Shown piece after piece: positions 52,896 to 64,000 of a DNA stretch of 64,000 nucleotides. The stretch covers positions 52,638 through 116,637 of the forward strand of contig QANU01095177.1 of the NCBI GenBank assembly GCA_003254905.1. The letters run 5' to 3'. The notes under the pieces are model-generated. The model was not told the origin of the DNA. It did no database searches and worked only from the letters and a program-made list of their open reading frames with translations. Position numbers and translations under genes: made by a program. Positions within the stretch are counted from its first letter, which is position 1, and every line of letters starts with the position of its first letter. This stretch comes from Nissolia schottii (Eukaryota; Streptophyta; Magnoliopsida; Fabales; Fabaceae).

Positions 52896-54728
52896 TGATG
52901 GATGGATGGATGGATGGATGTTATTGTTTTTGTATTGTCTGTATATTCTAAGAAATGAAGGGAAAAATGATAAACAAGTATTTTTCCTAAGCCTTCTCAT
53001 TTGTCACTTATCTTTTGTTTTGTTTCTTTACTAGATAGGGTGCAGAAGGCAGCAATCAGCATATCTTAACTACTGATCAATTATCTATTTGATGTCTCCT
53101 TCCTCATCCTTGCGGTTTCTAAAGCCGATGGTAAACAAGAGTGATTCCCTAACACAATTATTTTGGGCAACCTTTGAAAAAAAATCAATTCACAAAATGT
53201 GTCAAATTCACTATCTTAAAGTCTATTTTAAACTTCACATTTTTATGAATTTAGTTGTTCAAAGATTATCCAAAATGATCATCATAATAGTATGATTTTA
53301 GTCATAATGATGTCCTATTTTTATTTATTTAATAAATAAAAATAATATCAACTTTTGAAAAATTAGATTACCATTTAATCATAGAACTTACAATGTAATT
53401 ATTATATGAGCCAAGTAATTTTGATCAGAGTAAATTCTTTTTTGGTCTCTGACCAATATACCAAAAGACAAAAAAAAAAAAAAAAAAACTCACAAGACTT
53501 GATTTCTAAGCATACAAAATAGGGGCATTAACATATATGTGTTTTCAAGTTTAATTCTTTCTCAAAATATGGGTCGAAAGTACAATTTACAAATGTATGG
53601 GGCAAAAAATTGAAATTGTCATAGTGTAAAGCAATTTAAGTATTTTTTTTTAAAAAGGGGCTAAAATTGTCATCAGGCGATTTCACGTACTGTGAGTGCT
53701 GAAATCGCCACCCTATGACGATTCCAGTACATTACAGGTTTTTTTAAATGGTACTGAAATCGTCATGCCTTATGACGATTTCAATATCATCGCTCATACA
53801 ATTGTAAATCTTGTATCATATGCATATTACAGTGATTTATTATATTTTAGATAATATATTTGTGAAAAATCGTACAAAATAAAGCAATTTAATATCACAT
53901 CATTTGAAATTTTTTTGACTAAAATGTCTCATTTCAAGTAAAAGTATCTTATTTTATTTTACATAGTAAAGAATTTCAAGTGAATTTCCAAGTATTGAGA
54001 AATTATATTGTCCTGCAATATTTTAGTTAAAGATCATAAAGAAAACTTACTCTTAATACATGGTGATATATAGAATAATAACAAAATTATAGTCATAATA
54101 TTTCAAAACTACATATTTATCTAGATTAAAAAAAACACTATATATTTATCTCCCTACCAAGTTAATCAAAAGTGGTTAAGTTAATCTAACTATGGCCTTG
54201 TGAATTTTATCTTTGATGTTAGGAATTCACATCTTAAAATCATCGAAAATGTGGTTAGCTGCATATCAAAAATTGCTTGAATAATTATTAAAAGAAATTA
54301 AATTTTATAATTTTCGTAAAATTTTGAAAACAAGAAATTTTAAAAATGAAAACTGTAAATGAAAATTGATATCAAACTCATCCTAAAATCTCCCTGCCTA
54401 GTTTTTTTTTCTGGGCTTGTCCCTATCACACAGGGTGGGCCAAAGCCCACCAGGATAAGCAGCCTACTGGGTTTTCCTATTTGGGCTGATTTGCGGAAAG
54501 CCCACATAACAAAAAGTGTTGTTTAGTATTTTTAGAAAAGAAGGCTTGTTTGGGAACAGGCCCAAAATTTTGACCAAAAACTTTACGACGTCGTTTAGTG
54601 CGAACATCGTCTTCCCCAAAAACAAACGAGAAAACCTTCAAAGAGAAGAAGAAGCCTCTTTCGTTCAGCGGCGTGAGTGAGAGAGGGCAAAGGTTGAAAC
54701 TTTTCTTTCACGTGAGAGAGAGAGAAAG
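52896..54728. other. Intergenic: F-box 3' region to PHIP1 promoter
   Basis: GGAT tetranucleotide repeat at about 52898-52921, a poly(A) run near 53469, and the second copy of a dispersed repeat (53573-53862). No gene. Confidence 0.55.
53573..53862. repeat. Dispersed repeat, copy 2 of 2 in window
   Basis: Shows the same ordered landmarks as 35360-35632, with internal near-copies such as TCGCCACCCTATGACGATT and TCATGCCTTATGACGATT. Those motifs suggest short internal tandem structure. Confidence 0.55.
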
Positions 54729-57136
54729 ATGGTTCTATCGAACAGGAAGCTGAAGCTGAAACTTAGAGCTCAGTTATCCCAAAAACAAAACGACTACGAA
54801 GTTGTTGCTCATGATGCTCCTTCTTCTTCTCTCAAAACTCTGCTGTACTCTGCCTCCCACAAACCCGTATTGTCCAAGAGGGAGAAACGCCGAAAGCTTC
54901 GATCTTTGCAGCCCCCTCAAGCTCAACCTGCACCAGAAGCTGGCGATGGAGTTGATGGGAGCAAGAAGGAAAGTGGGTCGGAGGGTTTGAGCAATAAGAA
55001 GACCAAAAAGAGGAAGAGGAAGGTAGAGGAGGCTGATGTGGAAAATGGGGTTCCCGAGGATGCCAAGAACACGAATAAGAAGAAGCAGAGGCAGAAGAAA
55101 AAGAAGGCCAAAACGGTGGAGGAAAACGGTTCCAATCATGGAGGGGAAGTGCCAGAGGCTGCAGGGTTAACTAAGACCAATACCACTACCAGGTAATATA
55201 CCATTCTTACTAGTGTTCCCAATCATGGAGCTGATGATTCTCTCAACGATGCAATGGTTGGATTGGATTTGCATTTGGTAGTAGTATTATAGTTGATTAG
55301 AGAGTATTGATATGAACGTGTTTGTCAGCTCAAAAAATGTTGCTGCTTTTTGGTTTTGTTCTTGTTTCTTATATAATTTGGGATTTCTATTTCCCTCATT
55401 GTTTTTTTTTTCTGTTGCGATATATATTCAGTCAAGAAAATGGTGATGTGGAAAATGGGGTTCCCAAGGATGCCGAGAAATCGAAGAACAAGAATAAAAA
55501 AAAGAAGAAGCAGAAGAAAAAGAAGGCCAAAACGGTGGAGGCAAACTGCTCCAATAATGGAGGGGAAGTGCCAGAGGTTGCAGGGTTAAATAAGATCAAT
55601 ACCACTGCCAGGTAATGTAGCATTCTTACCAGTGTTCCCAATATTGTTTTTTTCATGAAATGGTAATTGCTAATATGTATTTTTTTCCTGATAATTCTCT
55701 AAACAATGCAATTGGTTGGATTGGATTTGCATTTAGCAGTAGTATTATAGTTGATGAGAGAGTATTGATTTGAATGTGTTTGTCAGCATAGTGTTGCTTT
55801 TGGTTTTGTTTCGTATAGAATTTGAGGTCTTCATTTTGCTCATTGCTTTTTTTTTTTACTTTTTTTTTTTCCTGTTGTGATACAGTCAAGAAAATGGTGA
55901 TGTTCAGGTGTACCCTAAAAAAAGTCAAGAAAATGGTGATGTTCCTACAAAAGTTTATGTTGGAGGAATCCCCTATTATTCAACTGAGGATGACATTCGA
56001 AGTTATTTTGAAAGCTGTGGCACCATAACTGAAGTTGATTGCATGTATTTCCCAGAAAGTGGGAAGTTTAGAGGGATTGCCATTATTAGTTTTAAGGTAA
56101 GAACTGAGGACTAAACCAGTATTCATCTCATTTTTGTTGCTTCTTTTTCTTTATTTGCCCTTCGCACTGCCCCCTGTTCTTCACTGTTTGCTATTAGGCA
56201 ATTTCAGTTTGAAGAGACATTTTTTAGCTTCCGTATATGGTAGGGTTGATTGCAATAGAGCCCCTGCCGATTTTCAGATGCCATGTCATCCATTTATTAA
56301 ACTGTCAATCTCAGTTGAGCATAATAATTCTCCTTCCGTTTTTCATTTTAGAGGTTTTCATCACTTGGAATGACCAAGAAATTTCATTAGTATATTATTG
56401 TTTATGGAGCATGTTCATAACTTGGTGTCATTTCTGTGGCATTCGTCCTGCAGACTGAAGCAGCGGCCAAACGAGCATTGGCTCTTGATGGAGCTGACAT
56501 GTTAGTATTGCTACCAAATTTCTCTTCTAGAAAGATGATTTACTGCTTTTGCCCTTTTCTCATGTCATGCCCATAAAACGATTCTTGTATAACAGGGGAG
56601 GACTCTTTCTTAAAATCCAACCATACAAAGCAACTCGAGCCAGTAAAGCGTCATCAGACTTTGCTCCAGAAATCTTGGAGGGATACAATAGAATATATGT
56701 TGGAAATTTGTCATGGGATATAACTGAGGAAGAACTGAGGAAATTTTTCTTGAATTGCAATATAACATCCCTACGATTTGGTATGGACAAGGATACGGGA
56801 GAATTCCGAGGGTACGCCCATGTGGATTTCAGTGATAGCCAGTCACTGAAAACAGCGCTTACATTGGATCAAAAGGTTTTGTCGGGTAGACCCGTCAAGA
56901 TAAGTTGTGCAATTCCTTTGAAGAAAAAACCGGGAAGCAATACAAGTTCGGCAGCTAGAAATAAAGGGATTGATGGTAGTTCTGCTGCAGCTACATATGA
57001 TGGGGTTGATGGTGAGAAATCAAGTTCCACTGTAAGTGGCAAGATAAGAAGGAGGACATGCTACGAGTGTGGTGAAAAAGGACATCTTCTATCTGCATGC
57101 CCAAAGAAACAAACTATCGCTTCAACCTCAACCTGA
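54729..57136 (+). CDS. PHIP1: PHIP1-like RNA-binding protein (two RRMs, CCHC zinc knuckle)
   Basis: Resembles Arabidopsis phragmoplastin-interacting protein 1, a cell-plate RNA-binding protein. Five exons: 54729-55192, 55432-55611, 55886-56096, 56454-56500, 56596-57136; total 1443 bases, 480 residues. The N-terminal half is basic, Lys-rich and low complexity (MVLSNRKLKLKLRAQLSQ, KKKQRQKKKKAKTVEE). RRM1 (about 237-310) has VYVGGIPYYSTEDDI and GKFRGIAIISF. RRM2 (about 333-409) has IYVGNLSWDITEEEL and GEFRGYAHVDF. The zinc knuckle CYECGEKGHLLSAC has its ligands at residues 456, 459, 464 and 469. Exon 2 duplicates the end of exon 1 (VENGVPKDAEKS... against VENGVPEDAKNT...). A short third copy of QENGDV lies in exon 3. 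The phragmoplastin partner is inferred from the family name. Confidence 0.85.
55034..55897 (+). repeat. Tandem duplication inside the PHIP1 gene (exon plus intron)
   Basis: Unit 1 (55034-55443) and unit 2 (55444 to about 55897) match across coding and intron parts. Coding: GATGTGGAAAATGGGGTTCC opens both. Intron: CATTCTTACTAGTGTTCCCA against CATTCTTACCAGTGTTCCCA, and GGATTGGATTTGCATTTGGT against GGATTGGATTTGCATTTAGC. Unit 2 has about 45 extra intron bases near 55643-55688. The sharing of introns proves a genomic duplication. Confidence 0.9.
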
Positions 57137-58720
57137 AGCATGCAGGAAAATTCAAACATGTCATTGTTCTTGATTTCTTGTTTCTTCTTCTAATGGACAG
57201 TTTGATTGTTGTTGTTCTTCCTTTTTTTTTCTTTTTAAAATATAGAGGGCGGTATTTATAATTGAACAAGTTGCTAGGGTCCTGCTTTTGTTTTTGGTAC
57301 AATTTTGTTTCTTCAAATGAGAATTTTCTTTAGTCTTTCTATATAAACAAAGAAAAGAACGTGGAAAACAAATAAGAAATCTAGAAATCTTGGTTCAAGA
57401 ATGCCCTTTGATGTAGAACCAGTGGTAGTAGTTTGAGGTTTTCTTGATAATTAGGCATTTTTATGTAGAACTTTTTATGTGAATTAGGCATTTATTGTTG
57501 TAGGCTTTCTTTTTGTTGTACCTATTATTGTGACTTTGTTTCTTTGCAAATCCTCCACGAACTTCTTCACATTGTGCACGGTTGCTGAGAAACTTGTTCA
57601 AAGTGTCTCCTTGCTTGCTAGCATGTTTGGTTTTCCATTTGAAAAGTGCTAATTGAAAATGTAATCCAAGTGATTTAGTAGCAAGTGCACGGGCCCTGTT
57701 AACAGCGAAGAGGATGTGCCAACATGACCAAAAGGGGGCCCGCCGGGAAGAGCTCTAATAGACCCAAAGAGAGGAGGTGCAAGGTGGGATCAATCCTACC
57801 CTAGTGTTTTGGGCCATGTAAGGAGTCTTTGGACTTGGAGGGGTTGGGCTGTCCTCTGGGCCTTATGGAGTCCATGAGCATTTAAGGACCAGGAGAGACC
57901 TGAAGCCCAATAAAAGGTGTCAGTGTCCTGTTTTGGACAAAGGCAAGAGGATTTTTCCCTCTTGGTTGATGATACATAGCCGTAGCAAGAAGGGACAAAA
58001 ATAAGCAGAGCAAGGAGGTAGAAAGGGCAAAAAAAGAGGGAGAGGCTCGAGGCCCCTAGGGAAGGATTCTCCCACCGGGGCCTTTGAAATGGGTAAAACC
58101 AAAACTGAGACAGCAAGAAGGCTGGGGGTCTCCAGGGAAACCCTAACCCCATCTTCTCCAACTTTATGCTGTAGAAGACAGGGAGAAACTGTGAAAAAAC
58201 CAACACAAAACCTAAATTCGGACAATTGTTCATCACTTTCGAACGATTTTTTGCTCACAATCTTAGTTCATCCTGAGAGCGTTCCATTGCATTGTAGTTG
58301 TTCCCATCATCACCATTTGCTCACAATCTACTCTTATAAAGCTTACGAACTTCGATCTCTCTCTTCAATCACTCGTGTTAATTGTCTAGTTCAAATCACC
58401 AAGAAAAGGGTGGTATAGTACAATGATGATAATCTCGTAGATTCCTCCCAATGGAATCATCTAGTCAACATCAATATAGTATTAGCTAGCAAAGAAAAAT
58501 ATAATGTACTAAACGATAAGATAGATGACTCTCCAGAATTGAGACAGTGTAGTATTTTGTTCAACCATCTTACTGTTGTTTTAGAAGGGTCAATGACTCA
58601 GTGGCAACCTTGGTCTTCACAGATTCCTTTAATTATGGTACTCTGACATTTTGTTCTTTCTTAAATCATGGAGCGCAAGAAGACAGAGGTAACTATTAAA
58701 ACTAATTTACAATTTCCTGG

Positions 58721-58763
<43 letters not shown>

Positions 58764-59176
58764 GTACTGCATTTCCATCTCCAACTGCTTCCGTAATTGC
58801 AATGATGGACAGTGTTCAATAACAAACAGATAAATAGTACCATCAAATCGACCCATATGTAGTTTTCGGAGTTTCAATTTTGTAGAATCTAAATGATACT
58901 CATGTAGCTTGTTTTCTAATGATGATTTCTACTTGCTTATCTAAGAAAGGAAAGGAAGGGAAAGCTGTGTCTCTCTTCCCTCCCATTCCATTCCTCCCAA
59001 ATTTAGTTTCCGCTTCTTGTGCTTTCTTGCCGGCAAATTTGCCTTGGTGATTGCAGTACTGTCATGTTTTTTTTTCCGTTCCCTCACGGGACTCAATAGT
59101 TTTGACTTTGCAGCATTATTTTTTGTCCCCACCCGCAGGCATGCCACTTTGGACCGTGAGCTGGGACCATAAGGGA

Positions 59177-59217
<41 letters not shown>

Positions 59218-59860
59218 TATTGGGGGTTTGTTGTCAATAGCAATTAATTTTTTTTTTTTTGAGATCTTAAGATTATTGAAATGGATTATCTCTTTTACTA
59301 AATTTCTTTTTTTCTATTCACAATCAAATATTTAAAAAATTTAGTCATTTACTAATTGTATTGAGCTTTATTATGTTGACAACGGACTAAGATTGAAAAT
59401 TTTTTTTTACTCTAATCTTGTATATAATCACACAAAAGATAAAGCTAATGAAATTGTAAATCAGTGAATGCGTGTTAAAATGTTAAATAAAGTAACAGTG
59501 TGCCTAAAATTAGGATGATAAACTTGTAGACTTTGTATGATTTGACAGTGAATAGACACGAGGCTATGCAGCAATAGACCCTATACTTGCAGCTAGCACA
59601 CAGCTCTCTGATATTTGATATTATAATTAAGCAGAACAAGTGGTTTCGTAATTTGTTATTCATAAGGGAGAGGTAACGTTTGACATGATGCCATCAATTA
59701 TGTATGCATGGCATGCCACTTGTTTGTCCTTGTCAGCCAAATGTAAACACTAAACAGTGAAACAAGAGCAACATTTCCCCCTTTTTCTGCTTATAAACAA
59801 ATAAAATCTCAGCTCTGCACGTGATTAATTAAATATCAATTATACATAGATACATACATG
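57137..59860. other. Intergenic, with a GC-richer block and microsatellites
   Basis: Bases 57660-58200 are richer in G and C than the surroundings and hold overlapping meaningless ORFs on both strands. They may be an LTR or other insertion. (TA)n(TG)n runs are at about 58720-58762 and 59183-59220. No supported gene. Confidence 0.5.
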
Positions 59861-59876
59861 TCCCCGACTATAATAA
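59818..59876 (+). promoter_or_regulatory. SOSEKI promoter: G-box and TATA-like box
   Basis: CACGTG at 59818-59823 and a TATA-like TATAATAAAT from 59869. The ATG is about 100 bases after the latter. The motifs are standard; function is not tested. Confidence 0.4.
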
Positions 59877-59973
59877 ATACCTTGTTATTCTGAACCACAG
59901 GAAACTTTGCTTGCTTTTCATTGCTTTTATCTTTTGCTTTCTTTTTTCTTCCTTTGAAAGGAGAAAAAAGAAA

Positions 59974-61112
59974 ATGTTACAAGTAAGGGAGGCAACACCA
60001 CCCGAGAGATCAAAAATCTTGATTCAAGTTGAACCAAAGCATGAGGTAACTGATGAGCTCCTGAAAGTGGGAGTAGTGTACTACCTTTCCCGAAATGGCC
60101 AGCTTGAGCATCCACATCTCATGGAGGTTCCAATCTCTTCTCCACATGGAATCCTATGTCTCAAAGGTAGGAAGTGTTACTAACTTGAAAAAAAAGGGAA
60201 AAGAGAGAAACTTCTGTTTACTCATATATGATAATACGATCATCACTCATTGTTTCTTCTAATCATTACCCTCTTTTTTTCTGATCAGATGTGATAAACA
60301 GATTGAGTTTTCTCCGAGGACAAGGAATGGCCAACATGTATTCTTGGTCTGCAAAAAGGTTGTACTAATTAGTCTGTGTTTGGTTTTTTGTTTTTTTGGT
60401 TTTTAGCTATCAGAACTAATTCTAGTATGTTAAAAGTGTGTATTTTTCACTTCTCCAACCGGGCATAATCAATTCCAATACCCTTCCACCAAGAATCCAA
60501 ACACACGCGTAGTTCACAAGTTTACTGAATTTTCTTTGCTGCCAAATAATGCTGATTAATTAATGTGACCCTTCAATTAATTAATAATCCTATAGGAGCT
60601 ACAAGAACGGGTATGTGTGGCAAGATTTGTGTGAGAATGATTTGATTTACCCAAGCAATGGCCAAGAGTATGTCCTCAAAGGAACACTACTGATAGAACC
60701 ATCACCTTCTTCTCTGAGCTTTCGGTCCTACGAAACAATATCAACACCAACAAGCTCCAAGAGTTCCTCAGAGACAAACAATTCAACCACGGATGCAGAC
60801 TCGTCCCCTGCTGCTGCTGCCGCCGCCGCCTACAAGGCCAAAACATGCAGGGAGTTTTCTGGGAAAGCTTCTAATGCTTCGACTCAGACCGAGGAGGAGA
60901 AGATTAGGAAACAAGTTGAAGAGAGTGAAGGAAATGATGAGAATGTGGGGTCTTTGTCATTTTCTAGTTCTAGCTTTGGATCAATAGAGGGTTATGGTTA
61001 TGGATCATCAGCTGCAGATATCAGAAACCAGAAGAATGAGAATGAGCGCCAGAGTGGTAGGATGAAGGCTTCAGCAGTTCTCATGCAGTTCATCAGGTGT
61101 AGATCCTCTTAA
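59974..61112 (+). CDS. SOK: SOSEKI-like protein (DUF966, DIX-like domain)
   Basis: Polar, cell-edge-localised plant protein family that polymerises through a DIX-like domain. Three exons, 59974-60166, 60289-60358 and 60596-61112, total 780 bases, 259 residues. The DIX-like domain runs from about residue 20 to 118: [68 protein letters not shown] Ser-rich disordered region follows, with an alanine run (AAAAAAA, near residues 168-174), TQTEEE, and a conserved-looking C-terminus [15 protein letters not shown]. The first in-frame ATG is used. The frame upstream to 59911 opens only with a TTG. Which SOK paralog it is cannot be settled. Confidence 0.9.
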
Positions 61113-64000
61113 AATGTAATTCAGAGAAATTCTTCGATGCACCAAGAGTTAGAGCAAGTTTTGTTCAACACTATTCATTAATTCTGCTGGCCATTATGGC
61201 CTCGCACTTTCCCTCTATTTTTAATAGTTTATAATGTGCTTAGCGATGGATGAAACTGACCAAAAATTTTCATGCAGCTTTTTTAAGTTGGAGATGGAGC
61301 AAATAAAATATGGGTTATTTGCTGCTACTACATCCATCCATATCCACCCCTTGTGTCCTTTAAATCAAATTGAAATGGAATAAATTATGTGGTTCAATGT
61401 GTATATATTTTGGCATAAAAAATTGTTTGGGCTTGTCAAGCCTCAAGAGGTAAAAGGTTGGCTGGTTATGGTTAAGAATTTTAGATGGCCAACTGGATAG
61501 CATGTGAACAAAGAGCAAGCCAGTTTGCTATAACTAAAAGCTATAGTTGTAAGTCAATTGTGTAAAAATAAAATTTAGAGTTTACAAAGTATCTTAGATT
61601 TGCAGCCGTTAGTTGATAATTTATTGTAAGAGAAATGTTATTCATATTTATTATACATAAAATATGATATCGACTCACGTGTCATCTATTATTTGATAAA
61701 ATTTTAATTCAAATGGACTCAATGAAGATGCACCCTAGTCCAAATGAAGGAAATGTTTCTCGATCAATTCAAATATGACAAGTTCTCCCAAAGTTGTGGT
61801 GTGTATAAATTGTCCCGCTTATCAAACAAAATAAGGAGGTTTACAAAAGAAGCAATATTTGAGTATCAAATAAAAGAAACAAATACTACTACTAAGGAGC
61901 ATGAAAAGATTTTTAAGTTTGGAATTTTAACACTAAAGTAGTGTGAAACACAAAAACTTTAACTCACATATATCATGGGTCTCACACTCATGTTGAATAT
62001 CTGATAATATATGAGTTACTCTTTTGGTGTTTTACACCAACCTCACCATCGCTTCTTGTTTTCTTCTCTTTATTGTTGTAAACCCCTTTGGGCTAAAAAG
62101 TAAAATAAAGTGTTGGCAGCATTGTAGGATTTCTCTTTCGACTTTTACTTTTTGTCAATGGATTTCTCTTTGGGCTTTTCATTTTTAGGTTATAAGTAAG
62201 ACGGGGTATTAGAATGGGCTCACTAAGTTTCTTGCCCCCCAGTTCATGGGCTTTTCGATTTTGGGTATCTTATCCCATGCTTCAGCTGGGCTTTGGTTAT
62301 TGAATGAATGGGCTCATTGTGAGAAGAGGAACCGCACCCAACCAGAAATGTTTTTTTTTCTTTTCAATTTAATGTTCTTCTCGAAACTCTAGTTAACTTC
62401 TAGTATTAGGCAATGGCTTAGATGCTCTTTGCATATTGCAAAGCATGACGCACCTTGTTGTCAAAATATGGTACAACGTGGTGATGGATCATGTAAGCCA
62501 TTAGATTCTCATTAAATGACATCAATGAATATAAAGAGAAATTGATTACCCTTTGAATGACAATTTAAATTATCCTTTATACATAATTATTAGGATTGTA
62601 TTTATTATTGTTATCTCATAATTAAAAGGAAGAAACACATCATCTTGTTCCTATTTGAGTAAGCCATGGTTGTTGCCAATGGGACTGAGGAGTGTGCTGT
62701 GCGAGGAGGAGCAGTCTAGGGACTGAGAAGGTGCCACTGTGCCTTAGGCTATATGAGAAGTATTCTCTCTTTGTCACTCCACTGAGGATCAACATTCGTC
62801 ACGTTCTCCATCTGATTAGGTCCGCCCCACCCCGGGTTGATCTCCCCTAGCTCAACGTGTCGTTGGAGTTGTTGTCATGGGGATGACAGTGTTTAGAGCT
62901 CCATTGGTGGCAAATTTGAGATGTATGGAGGATGACAGCAAATCAGTCTCCGTCCTTCGCTGCTACAAATCTCAAGGTCTCCTCATAAATTGGAGTAAGA
63001 CGAATCTCAGAAACCCAAAAACTAGAAGATTAAGCACAACCACCTCAAGGTGTCTCTCTAAATTTCTCAATTCTATGCTTGTAATTTGGGGTATGTGCAT
63101 GTGCTAGTTTTATAAGACCAAATAAAAGAAATTGGAATCCACACTTAATTTACTCTAATGAGCCATGCCCACTTTACAAAATGAAGATTTGGTTAGCAAG
63201 TTATGCCCGCTTGTTGAAGCTTTGGAGGTGTTCATGGTGGCCAAACCAACGATAGAGAAAGAAGAGTGCTTCAGTTTTAATTAATCACATAAGTCTGCCT
63301 GTTTTTTAACTTTATTATTGACTATAATTAAGTCATAGGCGACTAACCAAGGCTGACACATGTGTGTTATTCACAGGTATAATTTAACCCTTTAAAAATT
63401 ATTATAACCATTACAACACTCTTTTAACAGGGTTACACTTAACTAAAGTTCAACTTAGGTCATAAGGTGCATTAAACACCATTCGTTTAAAGTACATTTA
63501 AGCCACCGTCCTATTATTAATACTTTTAATATTATTATTCGAATGGCGTGCTATCAATCCATATATTTTTTAAAAAAAGTTGTGTGTATTTAAAATCTTA
63601 TTTTTTTTCATTTTCAAAAATATAACTAAAATTGAATTGAATAAGTATAATTTTGTTTTCAATCATTTATCATATCTTTTTCCGATCCTTTTTGTTATAC
63701 TTTCTTCTCTTTTGCCCAGCTTCTTTCTATTTGTAGGTATTTTAGTTCTAGAAAAGACATAATTTAGACAATAAAAACAAAAAAATTAATTGAACGGGAG
63801 AATTTTCTTTATTAATAGTATAGAAGTGATATTTCTTTTTTTTCTCCTTCCATCAACTTGGATAATGGATGATGCTATAATAAACGAAAAATGCATAAAC
63901 ATTATCAAACGGTATTGGTTTTATGTTTAACTAGAGGAGAAAAAGAGAGAGGAAAAATAATAAATAAATTGGAGAACAAACGGTTTTGAATTTTTTTTTT
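61113..64000. other. Intergenic to window end
   Basis: 3' untranslated region of the SOSEKI gene, then AT-rich DNA. A less AT-rich block at about 62680-63080 holds no recognisable protein in any frame. Nothing else is supported. Confidence 0.5.

Noticed and set aside
57796-58418. ORFs of 109-146 residues in the GC-richer block
   Set aside because: Overlapping frames on both strands, no ATG context, no recognisable domain; they reflect composition.
59911-59973. N-terminal hydrophobic extension of the SOSEKI protein
   Set aside because: The extension opens with TTG. The first ATG is 59974, and the family starts near the DIX-like domain.
61744-61941. 65-residue Lys-rich ORF
   Set aside because: Short, low complexity, in AT-rich DNA after the SOSEKI gene.
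62877-63107. 76-residue ORF (MGMTVFRAPLVANLRCMEDD...)
   Set aside because: No family recognised, no splice partners or promoter; left as intergenic.

Overview
This window is nuclear DNA from a flowering plant (eudicot). It is AT-rich, its genes carry many GT-AG introns, and it holds microsatellites, small inverted-repeat transposons and a Ty1/copia remnant. Protein similarity and the style of the dispersed repeats make me think of a legume, possibly Glycine. That is inference from memory, not a search result.

Layout, left to right. 0.76-2.1 kb: a broken plasma-membrane H+-ATPase pseudogene. 3.8-6.2 kb: a diverged tandem repeat and two copies of one MITE family with 9-bp target duplications. 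6.3-9.7 kb: dehydroascorbate reductase (+). 10.5-11.8 kb: a small plant-specific TIGR01589-type gene (-) with G-boxes upstream. 12.5-15.7 kb: inverted-repeat element candidates in AT-rich DNA. 15.7-19.5 kb: a copia element truncated before reverse transcriptase (-), with a 244-base N gap in its LTR. 24.4-29.3 kb: beta-N-acetylhexosaminidase, 15 exons (+). 30-34.7 kb: a DUF674 cluster with three broken copies and one intact copy (+). 36.5-43.6 kb: ABCB6/ABCB20-type ABC transporter (+). 44.7-46.6 kb: PsbP-like lumenal NDH subunit PNSL1 (-). 47.7-49.1 kb: tonoplast aquaporin TIP1;3-like (+). 51.4-52.9 kb: F-box/LRR-like protein (+). 54.7-57.1 kb: PHIP1-like protein with two RRMs and a zinc knuckle (+), carrying an internal exon duplication. 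60.0-61.1 kb: SOSEKI/DUF966 polarity protein (+). The ends are intergenic.

Nine complete gene models were rebuilt exon by exon: DHAR 213 aa, TIGR01589 protein 107 aa, HEXO 545 aa, ABCB 1391 aa, PNSL1 234 aa, TIP 252 aa, F-box 401 aa, PHIP1 480 aa, SOSEKI 259 aa. A two-exon DUF674 gene of 245 aa makes ten. In each, the exon lengths sum to a multiple of three with no internal stop, which supports the splice choices.

The genes are independent housekeeping and developmental units, not one pathway. The order hexosaminidase, ABCB, PsbP-like, PHIP1 recalls a known Arabidopsis neighbourhood and looks like ancestral microsynteny. I found no undescribed biological system. The most informative structures are the PHIP1 tandem exon duplication, the DUF674 birth-and-death cluster, the MITE families with visible target duplications, and the copia element with a hairpin at its 3' end.
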